From Porticoccaceae bacterium (lineage in GTDB: Bacteria; Pseudomonadota; Gammaproteobacteria; Pseudomonadales; Porticoccaceae), in NCBI GenBank assembly GCA_002701765.1, contig NZXB01000077.1, forward strand, positions 21,805 through 27,385: DNA of 5,581 nucleotides, written 5' to 3'. Positions within the stretch are counted from its first letter, which is position 1. Each line of letters starts with the position of its first letter. A program made the translations under genes and the position numbers. Positions 1-5,581 of the stretch are shown here, piece after piece. Below the pieces are notes generated by a model. That model saw only the letters and a program-made list of their open reading frames with translations, searched no databases and was not told where the DNA came from.

Positions 1-165
1 CCAGGAACCATCCTCACAATAGACAAGATGGGTCTGGAAATCTCGTGTGGCAAAGGCAACCTTCTGCTTGAGGAAATTCAATTAGAAGGTAAGTCCAGAA
101 TACATGTCCGAGAGATGCTTAAATCTAGGATGCGCTTTTTTAGGGTTGGGCAAAGATTTGAGTAA
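1..165 (+). CDS. fmt: Methionyl-tRNA formyltransferase, C-terminal end (partial)
   Basis: This is the 3' end of a gene that begins before the window; 54 codons are visible, read from base 1 to the TAA at 163-165. Fmt transfers a formyl group from 10-formyl-tetrahydrofolate to the methionine on initiator tRNA in the cytoplasm. The visible part is the C-terminal OB-like domain that helps bind the tRNA. It starts with PGTIL and continues through GLEISCGKG, LLLEEIQLEGK and the closing VGQRFE. This follows the family pattern PGTIL...CG.G.L.L...Q..GK...G known from E. coli Fmt. The catalytic formyl-transferase domain lies outside the window. The assignment is supported independently by the gene next door, because fmt directly precedes rsmB in many Gammaproteobacteria. 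The stop is six bases before the rsmB start and in the same reading frame, so the two genes are probably translated from one message. Confidence 0.93.
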   Translation, partial: PGTILTIDKMGLEISCGKGNLLLEEIQLEGKSRIHVREMLKSRMRFFRVGQRFE

Positions 166-171
166 GAACAA

Positions 172-1464
172 TTGAATATACGCGGCACTGCAGCTCAAGT
201 TCTTGCGCAGGTTTTTCGAGGTCGATCCCTCTCATCCGCCTTACCCCCCCATGCCGAGTGTTTAGATAAATCCGAAAAAGGCATGTTGATGGATTTGTGT
301 TATGGATCGCTTCGCTGGTTTCCGCAGATTGAGTTTTATTTGAAAGCACTCCTAAAAAAACCGCTTCGATCAAAAGACCTGGAAATAAAGGCTCTCTTGG
401 TCTCGGGTATATACCAGCTGATGAACTCTCAGACACCGCCCTATGCCGTGGTTCATAGCAGCGTATCTGCCACAGAAGTGCTCGGAAGATCTTGGGCAAA
501 AAATCTAGTTAATGGAGTACTACGATCTTTTCTGCGTCAACAAGAAACTTTGAGCAAAAGTTTATCCGATAACCGTTGTTTTGTGACCGCGCATCCGGCG
601 TGGATTTTAAAGGCTCTGGATGAGGCTTGGCCACAAGAAAGTTCAGACATTGTGCAAGCAAATAATGCTCGAGCGCCAATGATCTTGAGAGTTAACAAAA
701 CAAAGTGCTCCCGTGATGACTATATGAATCAACTTCAAGAGGCAGGGCTAAAGGCAAAACACACATTGTTTAGCCGTGAGGGGATTCAACTCGAAACCCC
801 TTCAGATATCTCCAAGTTGCCAAACTTTGAAGAAGGCTTCTGCAGTGTCCAAGACGAGGCTGCGCAACTCGCCGCTGGATTGCTTGATCTGAAACCAGGT
901 CAGACTGTCCTTGATGCATGTTCTGCTCCTGGAGGAAAGACCGCACATATAGCCGAAACCCAACCCCGTTTGCGGTCACTGCTTGCGATCGACAAAGATT
1001 CAGGAAGATTGCAAAAAGTTAAAGAAAATCTTGCACGTCTTCATTTGCAATGCGACACACTGCATGCAGACGCTACAAATCCGCAAGAATGGTGGGACGG
1101 TTCTTTTTTCGACCGTATTCTTATCGATGCACCTTGCACGGGAACCGGCGTAATTCGCCGCCATCCAGACATTAAACTTTTGCGAAAAGCTTCAGACATT
1201 GAAAAACTCTCATGCAATCAGATATCACTGCTTGCAGGTTTGTGGCCGACACTGAAACAAGGGGGTATTTTGCTGTACTCAACTTGCTCTGTTATGCCAG
1301 CAGAAAATGATAAAGTAATAAAAAACTTCCTTCAGGAAGTGAACACCGCTAGATTGCAACCGATAAAAGGGGAGTGGGGACTTGAAACTCCATCGGGCCG
1401 ACAGTTATTTCCAACTCTTAATGGCCATGATGGATTTTATTATGCTCGACTCCACAAATTGTGA
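172..1464 (+). CDS. rsmB: 16S rRNA (cytosine-967-C5)-methyltransferase RsmB
   Basis: RsmB methylates carbon 5 of cytosine 967 of 16S rRNA using S-adenosylmethionine. The 430 residues match the usual length (E. coli 429). Residues about 1-130 form the NusB-like RNA-binding domain (LCYGSLRWF near 42-50, NGVLRSF near 114-120). Residues about 235-430 form the Rossmann-type methyltransferase. Motif I is LDACSAPGGKT (247-257). Asp274 is in the position that binds the AdoMet ribose. DAPCTGTGVIRRHPDIK (319-335) carries Cys322, and STCSVMPAEN (370-379) carries the expected nucleophile Cys372, corresponding to E. coli C325 and C375. All catalytic residues are present. The start is a TTG at 172. An in-frame stop at 163-165 leaves only two codons (GAA, CAA) before it, and the next ATG (283) would remove part of the first domain. 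MNIRGTAAQ also aligns with the E. coli N-terminus. The Shine-Dalgarno is poor, suggesting translational coupling to fmt. Confidence 0.97.
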   Translation: MNIRGTAAQVLAQVFRGRSLSSALPPHAECLDKSEKGMLMDLCYGSLRWFPQIEFYLKALLKKPLRSKDLEIKALLVSGIYQLMNSQTPPYAVVHSSVSATEVLGRSWAKNLVNGVLRSFLRQQETLSKSLSDNRCFVTAHPAWILKALDEAWPQESSDIVQANNARAPMILRVNKTKCSRDDYMNQLQEAGLKAKHTLFSREGIQLETPSDISKLPNFEEGFCSVQDEAAQLAAGLLDLKPGQTVLDACSAPGGKTAHIAETQPRLRSLLAIDKDSGRLQKVKENLARLHLQCDTLHADATNPQEWWDGSFFDRILIDAPCTGTGVIRRHPDIKLLRKASDIEKLSCNQISLLAGLWPTLKQGGILLYSTCSVMPAENDKVIKNFLQEVNTARLQPIKGEWGLETPSGRQLFPTLNGHDGFYYARLHKL

Positions 1465-1480
1465 AGACTGCTTTTGATCT

Positions 1481-1485
1481 GAGGA
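1481..1485 (+). promoter_or_regulatory. Ribosome binding site of trkA
   Basis: GAGGA lies four bases before the ATG at 1490, in the 25-base gap after rsmB. It is the strongest Shine-Dalgarno match on the + strand in this window and supports the chosen trkA start. I see no convincing -35/-10 pair in the same gap, so trkA appears to be read from upstream. Confidence 0.7.
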
Positions 1486-1489
1486 ACTT

Positions 1490-2872
1490 ATGAAAATAAT
1501 AATCGTTGGTGCAGGCCAGGTTGGGGGAACACTCGCAGAAAACCTTGCCCAAGAATATAACGACATCACCTTAATTGATATAAGCCAAAGGGCTCTTCAG
1601 GTCCTCCAGGATCGACTAGATATTCAAACTATTGTCGGTTTAGGAAGTCACCCAGATGTGCTGGTGCGCGCGGGTATTGAAGATGCGGATATGTTGGTTG
1701 CAGTAACGAATAGCGATGAGGTAAATATCATCGCATGCCAAGTCGCATATTCCTTATTTCATACCCCAACCAAGATTGCTCGAATACGGGCCTATAGCTA
1801 TATAAAGCCCAAGTATTATGAAAAGCTTTTCAATCATAAGCACATGCCAGTAGATGTCATGATCACACCAGAACAAGTTGTAACCGATTACATAACTCGA
1901 CTTGTGGCCCAACCAGGAGCGCTTCAAGTGCTTGATTTTGCAGACGGGATCATTAGGCTAGTTGGTTTAAGGGCCGTGGCAAACAGTCCACTGGTTGGTC
2001 ACTCACTTAAAACTCTCAAGGATCATATTCCTCAAGTGGATGCGCGAGTCGCCGCGATCTATCGAAAAGATAGAGCTCTTATTCCCTCGGGGGATACGAT
2101 CGTTGAGGATGGTGATGAGGTTTTTGTTATCGCCGCCAAGAAAAACATCCCCATTGTCATGAGTGAACTTCGAAAATTAGAGAAACCTTACCATAACGTA
2201 ATTATAGTGGGTGGGGGAAATATTGGATATCGCGTCTCTAAAGCACTCGAGGGCCGGTATAGTGTCAAAGTCATAGAGAGCTCCAAAGAGCGAGCAGAGT
2301 TTCTGGCCGAAAAGCTCGATAAAGCAGTTGTATTAAATGGTTCTGCGACAGACAGAGAATTGCTACTAGATGAAAATGTTGATCGCGCGGATGTATTTAT
2401 CGCTCTGACGAATGATGACGAAGTTAATGTCATGTCCTCTCTCCTAGCAAAAAGATTAGGCACAAAAAAAGTTATGACCTTAATAAGCAATCCAGCATAT
2501 GCCGATCTGATGCAAGGTGGAGATATAGATATTGCCATTTCACCTCAACAAGCCACTACCAGCTCTTTGTTGGCTCACGTGAGAAAAGCGGACACAGTGA
2601 GTGTTCATTCATTGAGAAGAGGTGCAGCTGAGGCTTTAGAAATAATAGTTCATGGGGATCAAAAGAATTCTAAGGTGGTCGGAAGAAAAATTGAAGAAAT
2701 AAGATCACCACCGGGAACCACACTGCCTGCTCTTGTTCGTGACGGAGAAGTGCACATCGCTCATCGGCACACAGTAATCCAAAGTGATGATCATGTAATT
2801 GTCTTTGTTGTTGATAAAGCCAATACTAGTGCAGTTGAACAACTTTTCACTGTTGGTTTCACCTTTTTTTAG
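1490..2872 (+). CDS. trkA: Trk potassium uptake system, NAD-binding regulatory subunit TrkA
   Basis: TrkA is the cytoplasmic gating ring of the Trk K+ uptake system; it binds nucleotides and opens or closes the TrkH channel. At 460 residues it has the full length of E. coli TrkA (458) and the same duplicated RCK layout. The first Rossmann (RCK_N) domain covers about 1-125, with GAGQVG at 7-12 and Asp30 at the end of the second strand. The first RCK_C is about 140-225, and the second RCK_N about 235-350, with GGGNIG at 241-246 and Glu263. The second RCK_C is about 370-455. Well-conserved stretches include AVTNSDEVN (71-79), ALTNDDEVNVMSS (305-317), IAISPQQAT (348-356) and VHSLRRG (372-378). 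Both glycine motifs are intact. The ATG is preceded by a good ribosome binding site. The gene ends in a run of seven T's that runs into the TAG stop. trkH follows after nine bases, so the pair is almost certainly co-transcribed. Confidence 0.98.
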   Translation: MKIIIVGAGQVGGTLAENLAQEYNDITLIDISQRALQVLQDRLDIQTIVGLGSHPDVLVRAGIEDADMLVAVTNSDEVNIIACQVAYSLFHTPTKIARIRAYSYIKPKYYEKLFNHKHMPVDVMITPEQVVTDYITRLVAQPGALQVLDFADGIIRLVGLRAVANSPLVGHSLKTLKDHIPQVDARVAAIYRKDRALIPSGDTIVEDGDEVFVIAAKKNIPIVMSELRKLEKPYHNVIIVGGGNIGYRVSKALEGRYSVKVIESSKERAEFLAEKLDKAVVLNGSATDRELLLDENVDRADVFIALTNDDEVNVMSSLLAKRLGTKKVMTLISNPAYADLMQGGDIDIAISPQQATTSSLLAHVRKADTVSVHSLRRGAAEALEIIVHGDQKNSKVVGRKIEEIRSPPGTTLPALVRDGEVHIAHRHTVIQSDDHVIVFVVDKANTSAVEQLFTVGFTFF

Positions 2873-2874
2873 GG
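2871..2874 (+). promoter_or_regulatory. Weak ribosome binding site of trkH overlapping the trkA stop
   Basis: AGGG, overlapping the TAG stop of trkA (2870-2872), lies seven bases before the trkH ATG at 2882. It is the only purine-rich match in the 9-base gap. A ribosome finishing trkA would therefore sit on the trkH start site, which points to coupled synthesis of the two subunits. That coupling is an inference. Confidence 0.45.
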
Positions 2875-2881
2875 TTTCAAT

Positions 2882-4330
2882 ATGCACTCAGCTCCAATTG
2901 CCCGCGTGCTAGGCTTATTATTAATTGTTTTCAGTCTAACAATGCTCACGCCTGTTTTCGTTGCCTTCATATACAATGAGGCGACAGAAAAAATGTTTAT
3001 CTTAGCCTTCTCAATAACCCTAATTGTCGGCCTGTTATTCTGGCTGCCGGCACGCTCTAAAACCATGGAATTGAGGACCCGAGATGGCTTCGTAGTGACA
3101 GTATTTTTTTGGCTCGTTCTGAGTACCTTCGGGTCACTACCTTTTATGTTGTCGGAAGGGTTGGAACTTTCTTTCACTGATGCTCTGTTTGAATCGGTTT
3201 CAGGATTGACGACCACAGGTGCTACGGTTATTACAGGTTTAGATAACCTACCAAAGTCAATCCTTTTCTATCGTCAGCAGCTTCAATGGTTGGGGGGAAT
3301 TGGAATCGTGGTTATTGCCGTGGCCATTTTACCCATGCTTGGTGTGGGTGGAGTGCAGATTTATCGCGCCGAAACCCCCGGGCCAATGAAGGATACCAAG
3401 CTGACTCCACGCATTGCCCAAACCGCAAATGTTCTGTTTAAGATTTATCTACTCCTCACCATTGCTTGCTGTATGGCTTATTGGTGGGCCGGGATGTCTT
3501 TTTTTGATGCCTTGAGTCACAGTTTTTCCACTATCGCTATAGGAGGATTTTCAACTCATGACGCCAGTATTGGTTATTTTGAGAGTAACATGATAATGGT
3601 CATATGCACTTTTTTTATGATCATCTCAGGAGTTAATTTTGCCCTCCACTATTCCGCATGGCACAATCGAAATTTTTCCTGGTATTGGAGTGATCCGGAA
3701 GCTAGGATGTATTTGACCTTAATCTCCACGGGCGCCTTAATTACCTGCTCATATTTGTATTTTAGCGACACTTACCTTCTGAGCGATAGCATCTCGCAAG
3801 GTATTTTTCAATTCGTATCCATTATGACAACAACTGGTTTCTCCACAACAGAATTTGTTAGTTGGCCCACGTTTCTCCCTTTCTTCTTAATAATGATGTC
3901 TTTTTTTGGGGCCTGTGCGGGGTCAACCGGAGGTGGTATTAAGATTGGTCGAATGTTAATTTTATTCCAACAGGGCCTGCGAGAAATTTACCAACTGATT
4001 CATCCGAATGCGCTGTTACCGATAAAAATTAATAACCGAAAAGTTCCCGATCGAGTTGCAGATGCAATATGGGCTTTCATTGGTGTTTATCTCGCAATCT
4101 TCTATTTGATGGTCCTACTTTTACTAGCCAGCGGTCTAGATTATGTAACCGCTTGGTCTGCCACCGCAGCATCTCTCAACAACTTGGGACCTGGACTTGG
4201 AGCAGTTGCCAATAACTATTCTGAACTTGGAAATTTTCCAAAGTGGGTGCTATGTTGGGGTATGCTGTTAGGTCGATTGGAGATTTTTACGCTTCTCGTT
4301 CTCTTTACACCGACCTTTTGGCGCCGTTGA
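2882..4330 (+). CDS. trkH: Trk potassium uptake system, membrane channel subunit TrkH
   Basis: TrkH is the inner-membrane K+-conducting subunit that works with TrkA. The 482 residues match E. coli TrkH (483). As in the Trk/Ktr/HKT superfamily, there are four membrane-pore-membrane repeats, here preceded by two N-terminal helices (about 8-30 and 36-56). The four selectivity-filter segments are visible: TTTGATV with Gly113, IAIGGFST with Gly221, TTTGFSTTE with Gly319, and NNLGPGLG with Gly436. All four filter glycines are kept, so the protein should be K+-selective. GACAGSTGGGIKIGR (343-357) is the conserved intramembrane loop of the third repeat that gates the pore. Other helices fall near 70-92, 131-157, 184-205, 234-257, 274-296, 328-347, 394-418 and 453-476. 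The ATG gives a normal TrkH N-terminus. Its partner trkA is directly upstream, so a complete Trk system is encoded here. The stop faces the receptor gene on the other strand, 19 bases away. Confidence 0.97.
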   Translation: MHSAPIARVLGLLLIVFSLTMLTPVFVAFIYNEATEKMFILAFSITLIVGLLFWLPARSKTMELRTRDGFVVTVFFWLVLSTFGSLPFMLSEGLELSFTDALFESVSGLTTTGATVITGLDNLPKSILFYRQQLQWLGGIGIVVIAVAILPMLGVGGVQIYRAETPGPMKDTKLTPRIAQTANVLFKIYLLLTIACCMAYWWAGMSFFDALSHSFSTIAIGGFSTHDASIGYFESNMIMVICTFFMIISGVNFALHYSAWHNRNFSWYWSDPEARMYLTLISTGALITCSYLYFSDTYLLSDSISQGIFQFVSIMTTTGFSTTEFVSWPTFLPFFLIMMSFFGACAGSTGGGIKIGRMLILFQQGLREIYQLIHPNALLPIKINNRKVPDRVADAIWAFIGVYLAIFYLMVLLLLASGLDYVTAWSATAASLNNLGPGLGAVANNYSELGNFPKWVLCWGMLLGRLEIFTLLVLFTPTFWRR

Positions 4331-4349
4331 ACCATCAACTCCTAGCCTA

Positions 4350-5450
4350 TCAATCTGAAGAAGCTCGTCTAGCTTGGTAATAGGCTTCTTCAGAAATAAG
4401 ATGGTAAGTCATAGCGTCCTCTTTAAAATTCTGAACGGATTCAGCAATTCGTTTTGAAAGATCATTTCTAGTAGATATTTCCATGAGGACTTGTTTCGAC
4501 AGTTTGCGGAACTCAGAAAGGACCGGTTCTGGCAGCTTTCGAAGCTTAACGCCATGTTCCCGAATTAGTTCGGCTAAGGCTTGATTGTTTTTGGCGGTAT
4601 ATTCATCAAGCATATCCTGATTAACTGCACGCGTTGCTACTTCAACAATTGCTTTAAGGTCATCTGGCAGGATTTCGAACGCATCTGAGTTCACAATAAA
4701 TTCCAACATTGAGCCGGGCTCATGCCAACCAGGATAGTAATAATATTTAGCCACTTGATGAAACCCAAGTGCCAAGTCATTATATGGTCCAACCCACTCC
4801 GTAGCATCTATTACACCTGTCTGCATCGACGTATAAAGTTCATTGCCAGGCATAGTCACTGATGTTCCCCCGGCTCGAGTGATCACTTCACCACCAAGGC
4901 CAGGAATACGCATCTTCAAACCCTTTATATCCTCCATTGAATTAATCTCTCGATTAAACCACCCAGCCATTTGAACACCCGTATTGCCACCTGCAAAAGG
5001 CACCAAATTGAAGGGTTCGTATAACTCTCTCCATAATTCTAGCCCGCCACCATAGTGCAACCAACCATTTATCTCCTGAGCATTTAAACCAAACGGCACC
5101 CCAGTAAAGAAGACTGTTTCCTCAGCCTTGCCCGTCCAGTAATAAGAGGCCCCATGCCCCATCTCTGTTATTCCTTGCGATACTGCATCGAAAACTTCAA
5201 AAGCTGGCACCAATTGGCCCGCTCCAAACACCTTAATCTTCAATCTACCAGCACTCATGCGTTCGACGAGGCGCGCAAAATTTTCAGGGGCAGTTCCGAG
5301 TCCGGGAAAATTTTTTGGCCAACTCGTTACTAATTTCCATTCAAATAGTTGCTGCGGATCCCGAACCGTGTCTTCATCTATTTGAATTGGCTCTTCCTTT
5401 GCACATCCAGAAAGGAGATTGATTAAAATTAAGGCCCCCAAGTAACGCAT
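4350..5450 (-). CDS. TRAP transporter solute-binding lipoprotein, DctP family (TakP-like)
   Basis: This is the extracytoplasmic receptor of a tripartite ATP-independent periplasmic (TRAP) transporter, 366 residues. It most resembles TakP, the 2-oxo-acid receptor of Rhodobacter sphaeroides, as I remember that sequence. Shared features are VTSWPKNF (41-48), the YYWTGK region (103-108), PFGLNAQE (119-126), GGNTGVQMAGWF (154-165), GLKMRI with Arg181 (177-182), TEWVGPYND (217-225) and YYYYPGWHEPG (236-246). Gln160, Glu218, Trp219 and Glu244 fall where TakP-like receptors hold a cation and substrate, and Arg181 is the family arginine that pairs with the carboxylate. The ligand is therefore probably an organic acid, but the exact compound cannot be read from sequence. 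The N-terminus is a short signal peptide ending in the lipobox L13-S-G-C16, so the protein is probably lipid-anchored. Alanine at +2 suggests the outer membrane by E. coli rules. No dctQ or dctM permease gene is in the window. The ATG at 5450 has a good ribosome binding site. Confidence 0.93.
   Translation of the reverse strand: MRYLGALILINLLSGCAKEEPIQIDEDTVRDPQQLFEWKLVTSWPKNFPGLGTAPENFARLVERMSAGRLKIKVFGAGQLVPAFEVFDAVSQGITEMGHGASYYWTGKAEETVFFTGVPFGLNAQEINGWLHYGGGLELWRELYEPFNLVPFAGGNTGVQMAGWFNREINSMEDIKGLKMRIPGLGGEVITRAGGTSVTMPGNELYTSMQTGVIDATEWVGPYNDLALGFHQVAKYYYYPGWHEPGSMLEFIVNSDAFEILPDDLKAIVEVATRAVNQDMLDEYTAKNNQALAELIREHGVKLRKLPEPVLSEFRKLSKQVLMEISTRNDLSKRIAESVQNFKEDAMTYHLISEEAYYQARRASSD
4354..4394. 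terminator. Perfect 11-bp inverted repeat at the convergent gene ends, possible shared terminator
   Basis: TCTGAAGAAGC (4354-4364) and GCTTCTTCAGA (4384-4394) are exact reverse complements separated by 19 bases. They lie inside the last codons of the TRAP receptor gene and just after the trkH stop (4328-4330). An RNA from either strand would form this stem, so it could end or protect both convergent transcripts. No T-run follows on either strand, which argues against a standard Rho-independent terminator. The role is inferred only from position and symmetry. Confidence 0.35.
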
Positions 5451-5456
5451 AATTAG

Positions 5457-5462
5457 CTCTCC
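5457..5462 (-). promoter_or_regulatory. Ribosome binding site of the TRAP receptor gene
   Basis: On the - strand GGAGAG lies six bases before the ATG at 5450 (the GGAG core is eight bases away). It supports this start, which also gives a complete lipoprotein signal peptide. The next internal Met (residue 65) would remove the signal and the first strand of the fold. Confidence 0.7.
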
Positions 5463-5496
5463 ATTTAGTCCAAAAACGAGTCCAACGTTTTTCTTT

Positions 5497-5540
5497 AAAA
5501 ATGTCTGCCGCAGTCTCAGATGTCTGATAACCCCGCAGAC
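5497..5540 (-). terminator. Hairpin followed by five T's upstream of the TRAP receptor gene
   Basis: Read on the - strand, GTCTGC (5540-5535) pairs with GCAGAC (5508-5503). Between them, at equal seven-base distances, lies a second inverted repeat, TCAGA/TCTGA (5527-5523 and 5520-5516). The outer stem is followed by A and then TTTTT (5501-5497). This resembles a modest Rho-independent terminator for whatever is transcribed from beyond 5581, or an attenuator in the leader of the receptor gene. The outer stem is only six base pairs and the internal loop is large, so stability is uncertain. An open frame of 21 codons enters from the right edge and stops at 5518-5516, inside the hairpin, but it is too short to identify as a gene end. 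Confidence 0.35.
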
Positions 5541-5581
5541 TCCAATATCAATATTTTTGTACCAACCTCTTCAAACCTAAT

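Noticed and set aside
140..499. Open frame on the - strand at the fmt/rsmB junction
   Set aside because: It lies opposite the rsmB N-terminal domain and the fmt end, resembles no family I know, and both + strand genes are well supported.
2188..2538. Open frame on the - strand within trkA
   Set aside because: It is fully opposite the second NAD-binding domain of trkA, is low-complexity and Ser-rich, and has no recognisable domain.
3101..3111. T-rich runs inside trkH, considered as terminators or frameshift sites
   Set aside because: They encode Phe-rich membrane helices, are not preceded by a stable stem, and the frame continues correctly through the whole TrkH fold.
2705..3216. Two - strand open frames across the trkA/trkH junction
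   Set aside because: Both are antisense to conserved coding sequence of trkA and trkH and show no family resemblance or good ribosome binding site.
5516..5581. Possible C-terminal end of another - strand gene entering from the right edge
   Set aside because: Only 21 codons are visible, without any recognisable motif, and an open run of this length is expected by chance.
1..5581. CRISPR array, tRNA or rRNA gene, insertion sequence, phage or defence genes
   Set aside because: I saw no regularly spaced repeats, no cloverleaf-like or rRNA sequence, no transposase or terminal repeats, and nearly every base is explained by five well-recognised housekeeping or transport genes.

Overview
The window reads as an ordinary housekeeping stretch of a gammaproteobacterial chromosome. 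The evidence for the lineage is the order fmt - rsmB - trkA, which is the arrangement I know from Escherichia coli and relatives, together with proteins that line up with the E. coli versions almost end to end (RsmB 430 residues, TrkA 460, TrkH 482). Base composition looks to be in the mid-40s percent GC by eye, and coding density is very high. The TRAP-type receptor at the right end is typical of aquatic or marine bacteria. That habitat is an inference, and I cannot name a genus.

Layout, left to right. Bases 1-165 are the last 54 codons of fmt (methionyl-tRNA formyltransferase). Six bases later, rsmB (16S rRNA m5C967 methyltransferase) starts at a TTG and runs to 1464. After a 25-base gap with a clear ribosome binding site comes trkA (1490-2872), and 9 bases later trkH (2882-4330). 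These four genes lie on the + strand with tiny gaps and no visible internal promoter or terminator, so they probably form one transcription unit. On the - strand, facing trkH with only 19 bases between the stop codons, is a lipoprotein-type TRAP transporter solute receptor of the TakP-like DctP family (5450 down to 4350). The last 131 bases (5451-5581) hold its ribosome binding site and a hairpin followed by five T's on the - strand. They hold no gene I can support.

Function. fmt and rsmB serve translation: formylation of initiator tRNA and ribosomal RNA modification. trkA and trkH encode the two essential parts of a complete Trk potassium uptake system, the cytoplasmic nucleotide-sensing gate ring and the membrane channel subunit. 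The TRAP receptor would capture a carboxylate-type solute outside the inner membrane, but no DctQ/DctM permease genes lie in the window. Its expected downstream position is taken by the convergent trkH.

I did not find a new biological system here. The points most worth a second look are the lipid-anchored receptor without adjacent permease genes, a perfect 11-bp inverted repeat where the two transcription units converge, and the hairpin in front of the receptor gene.
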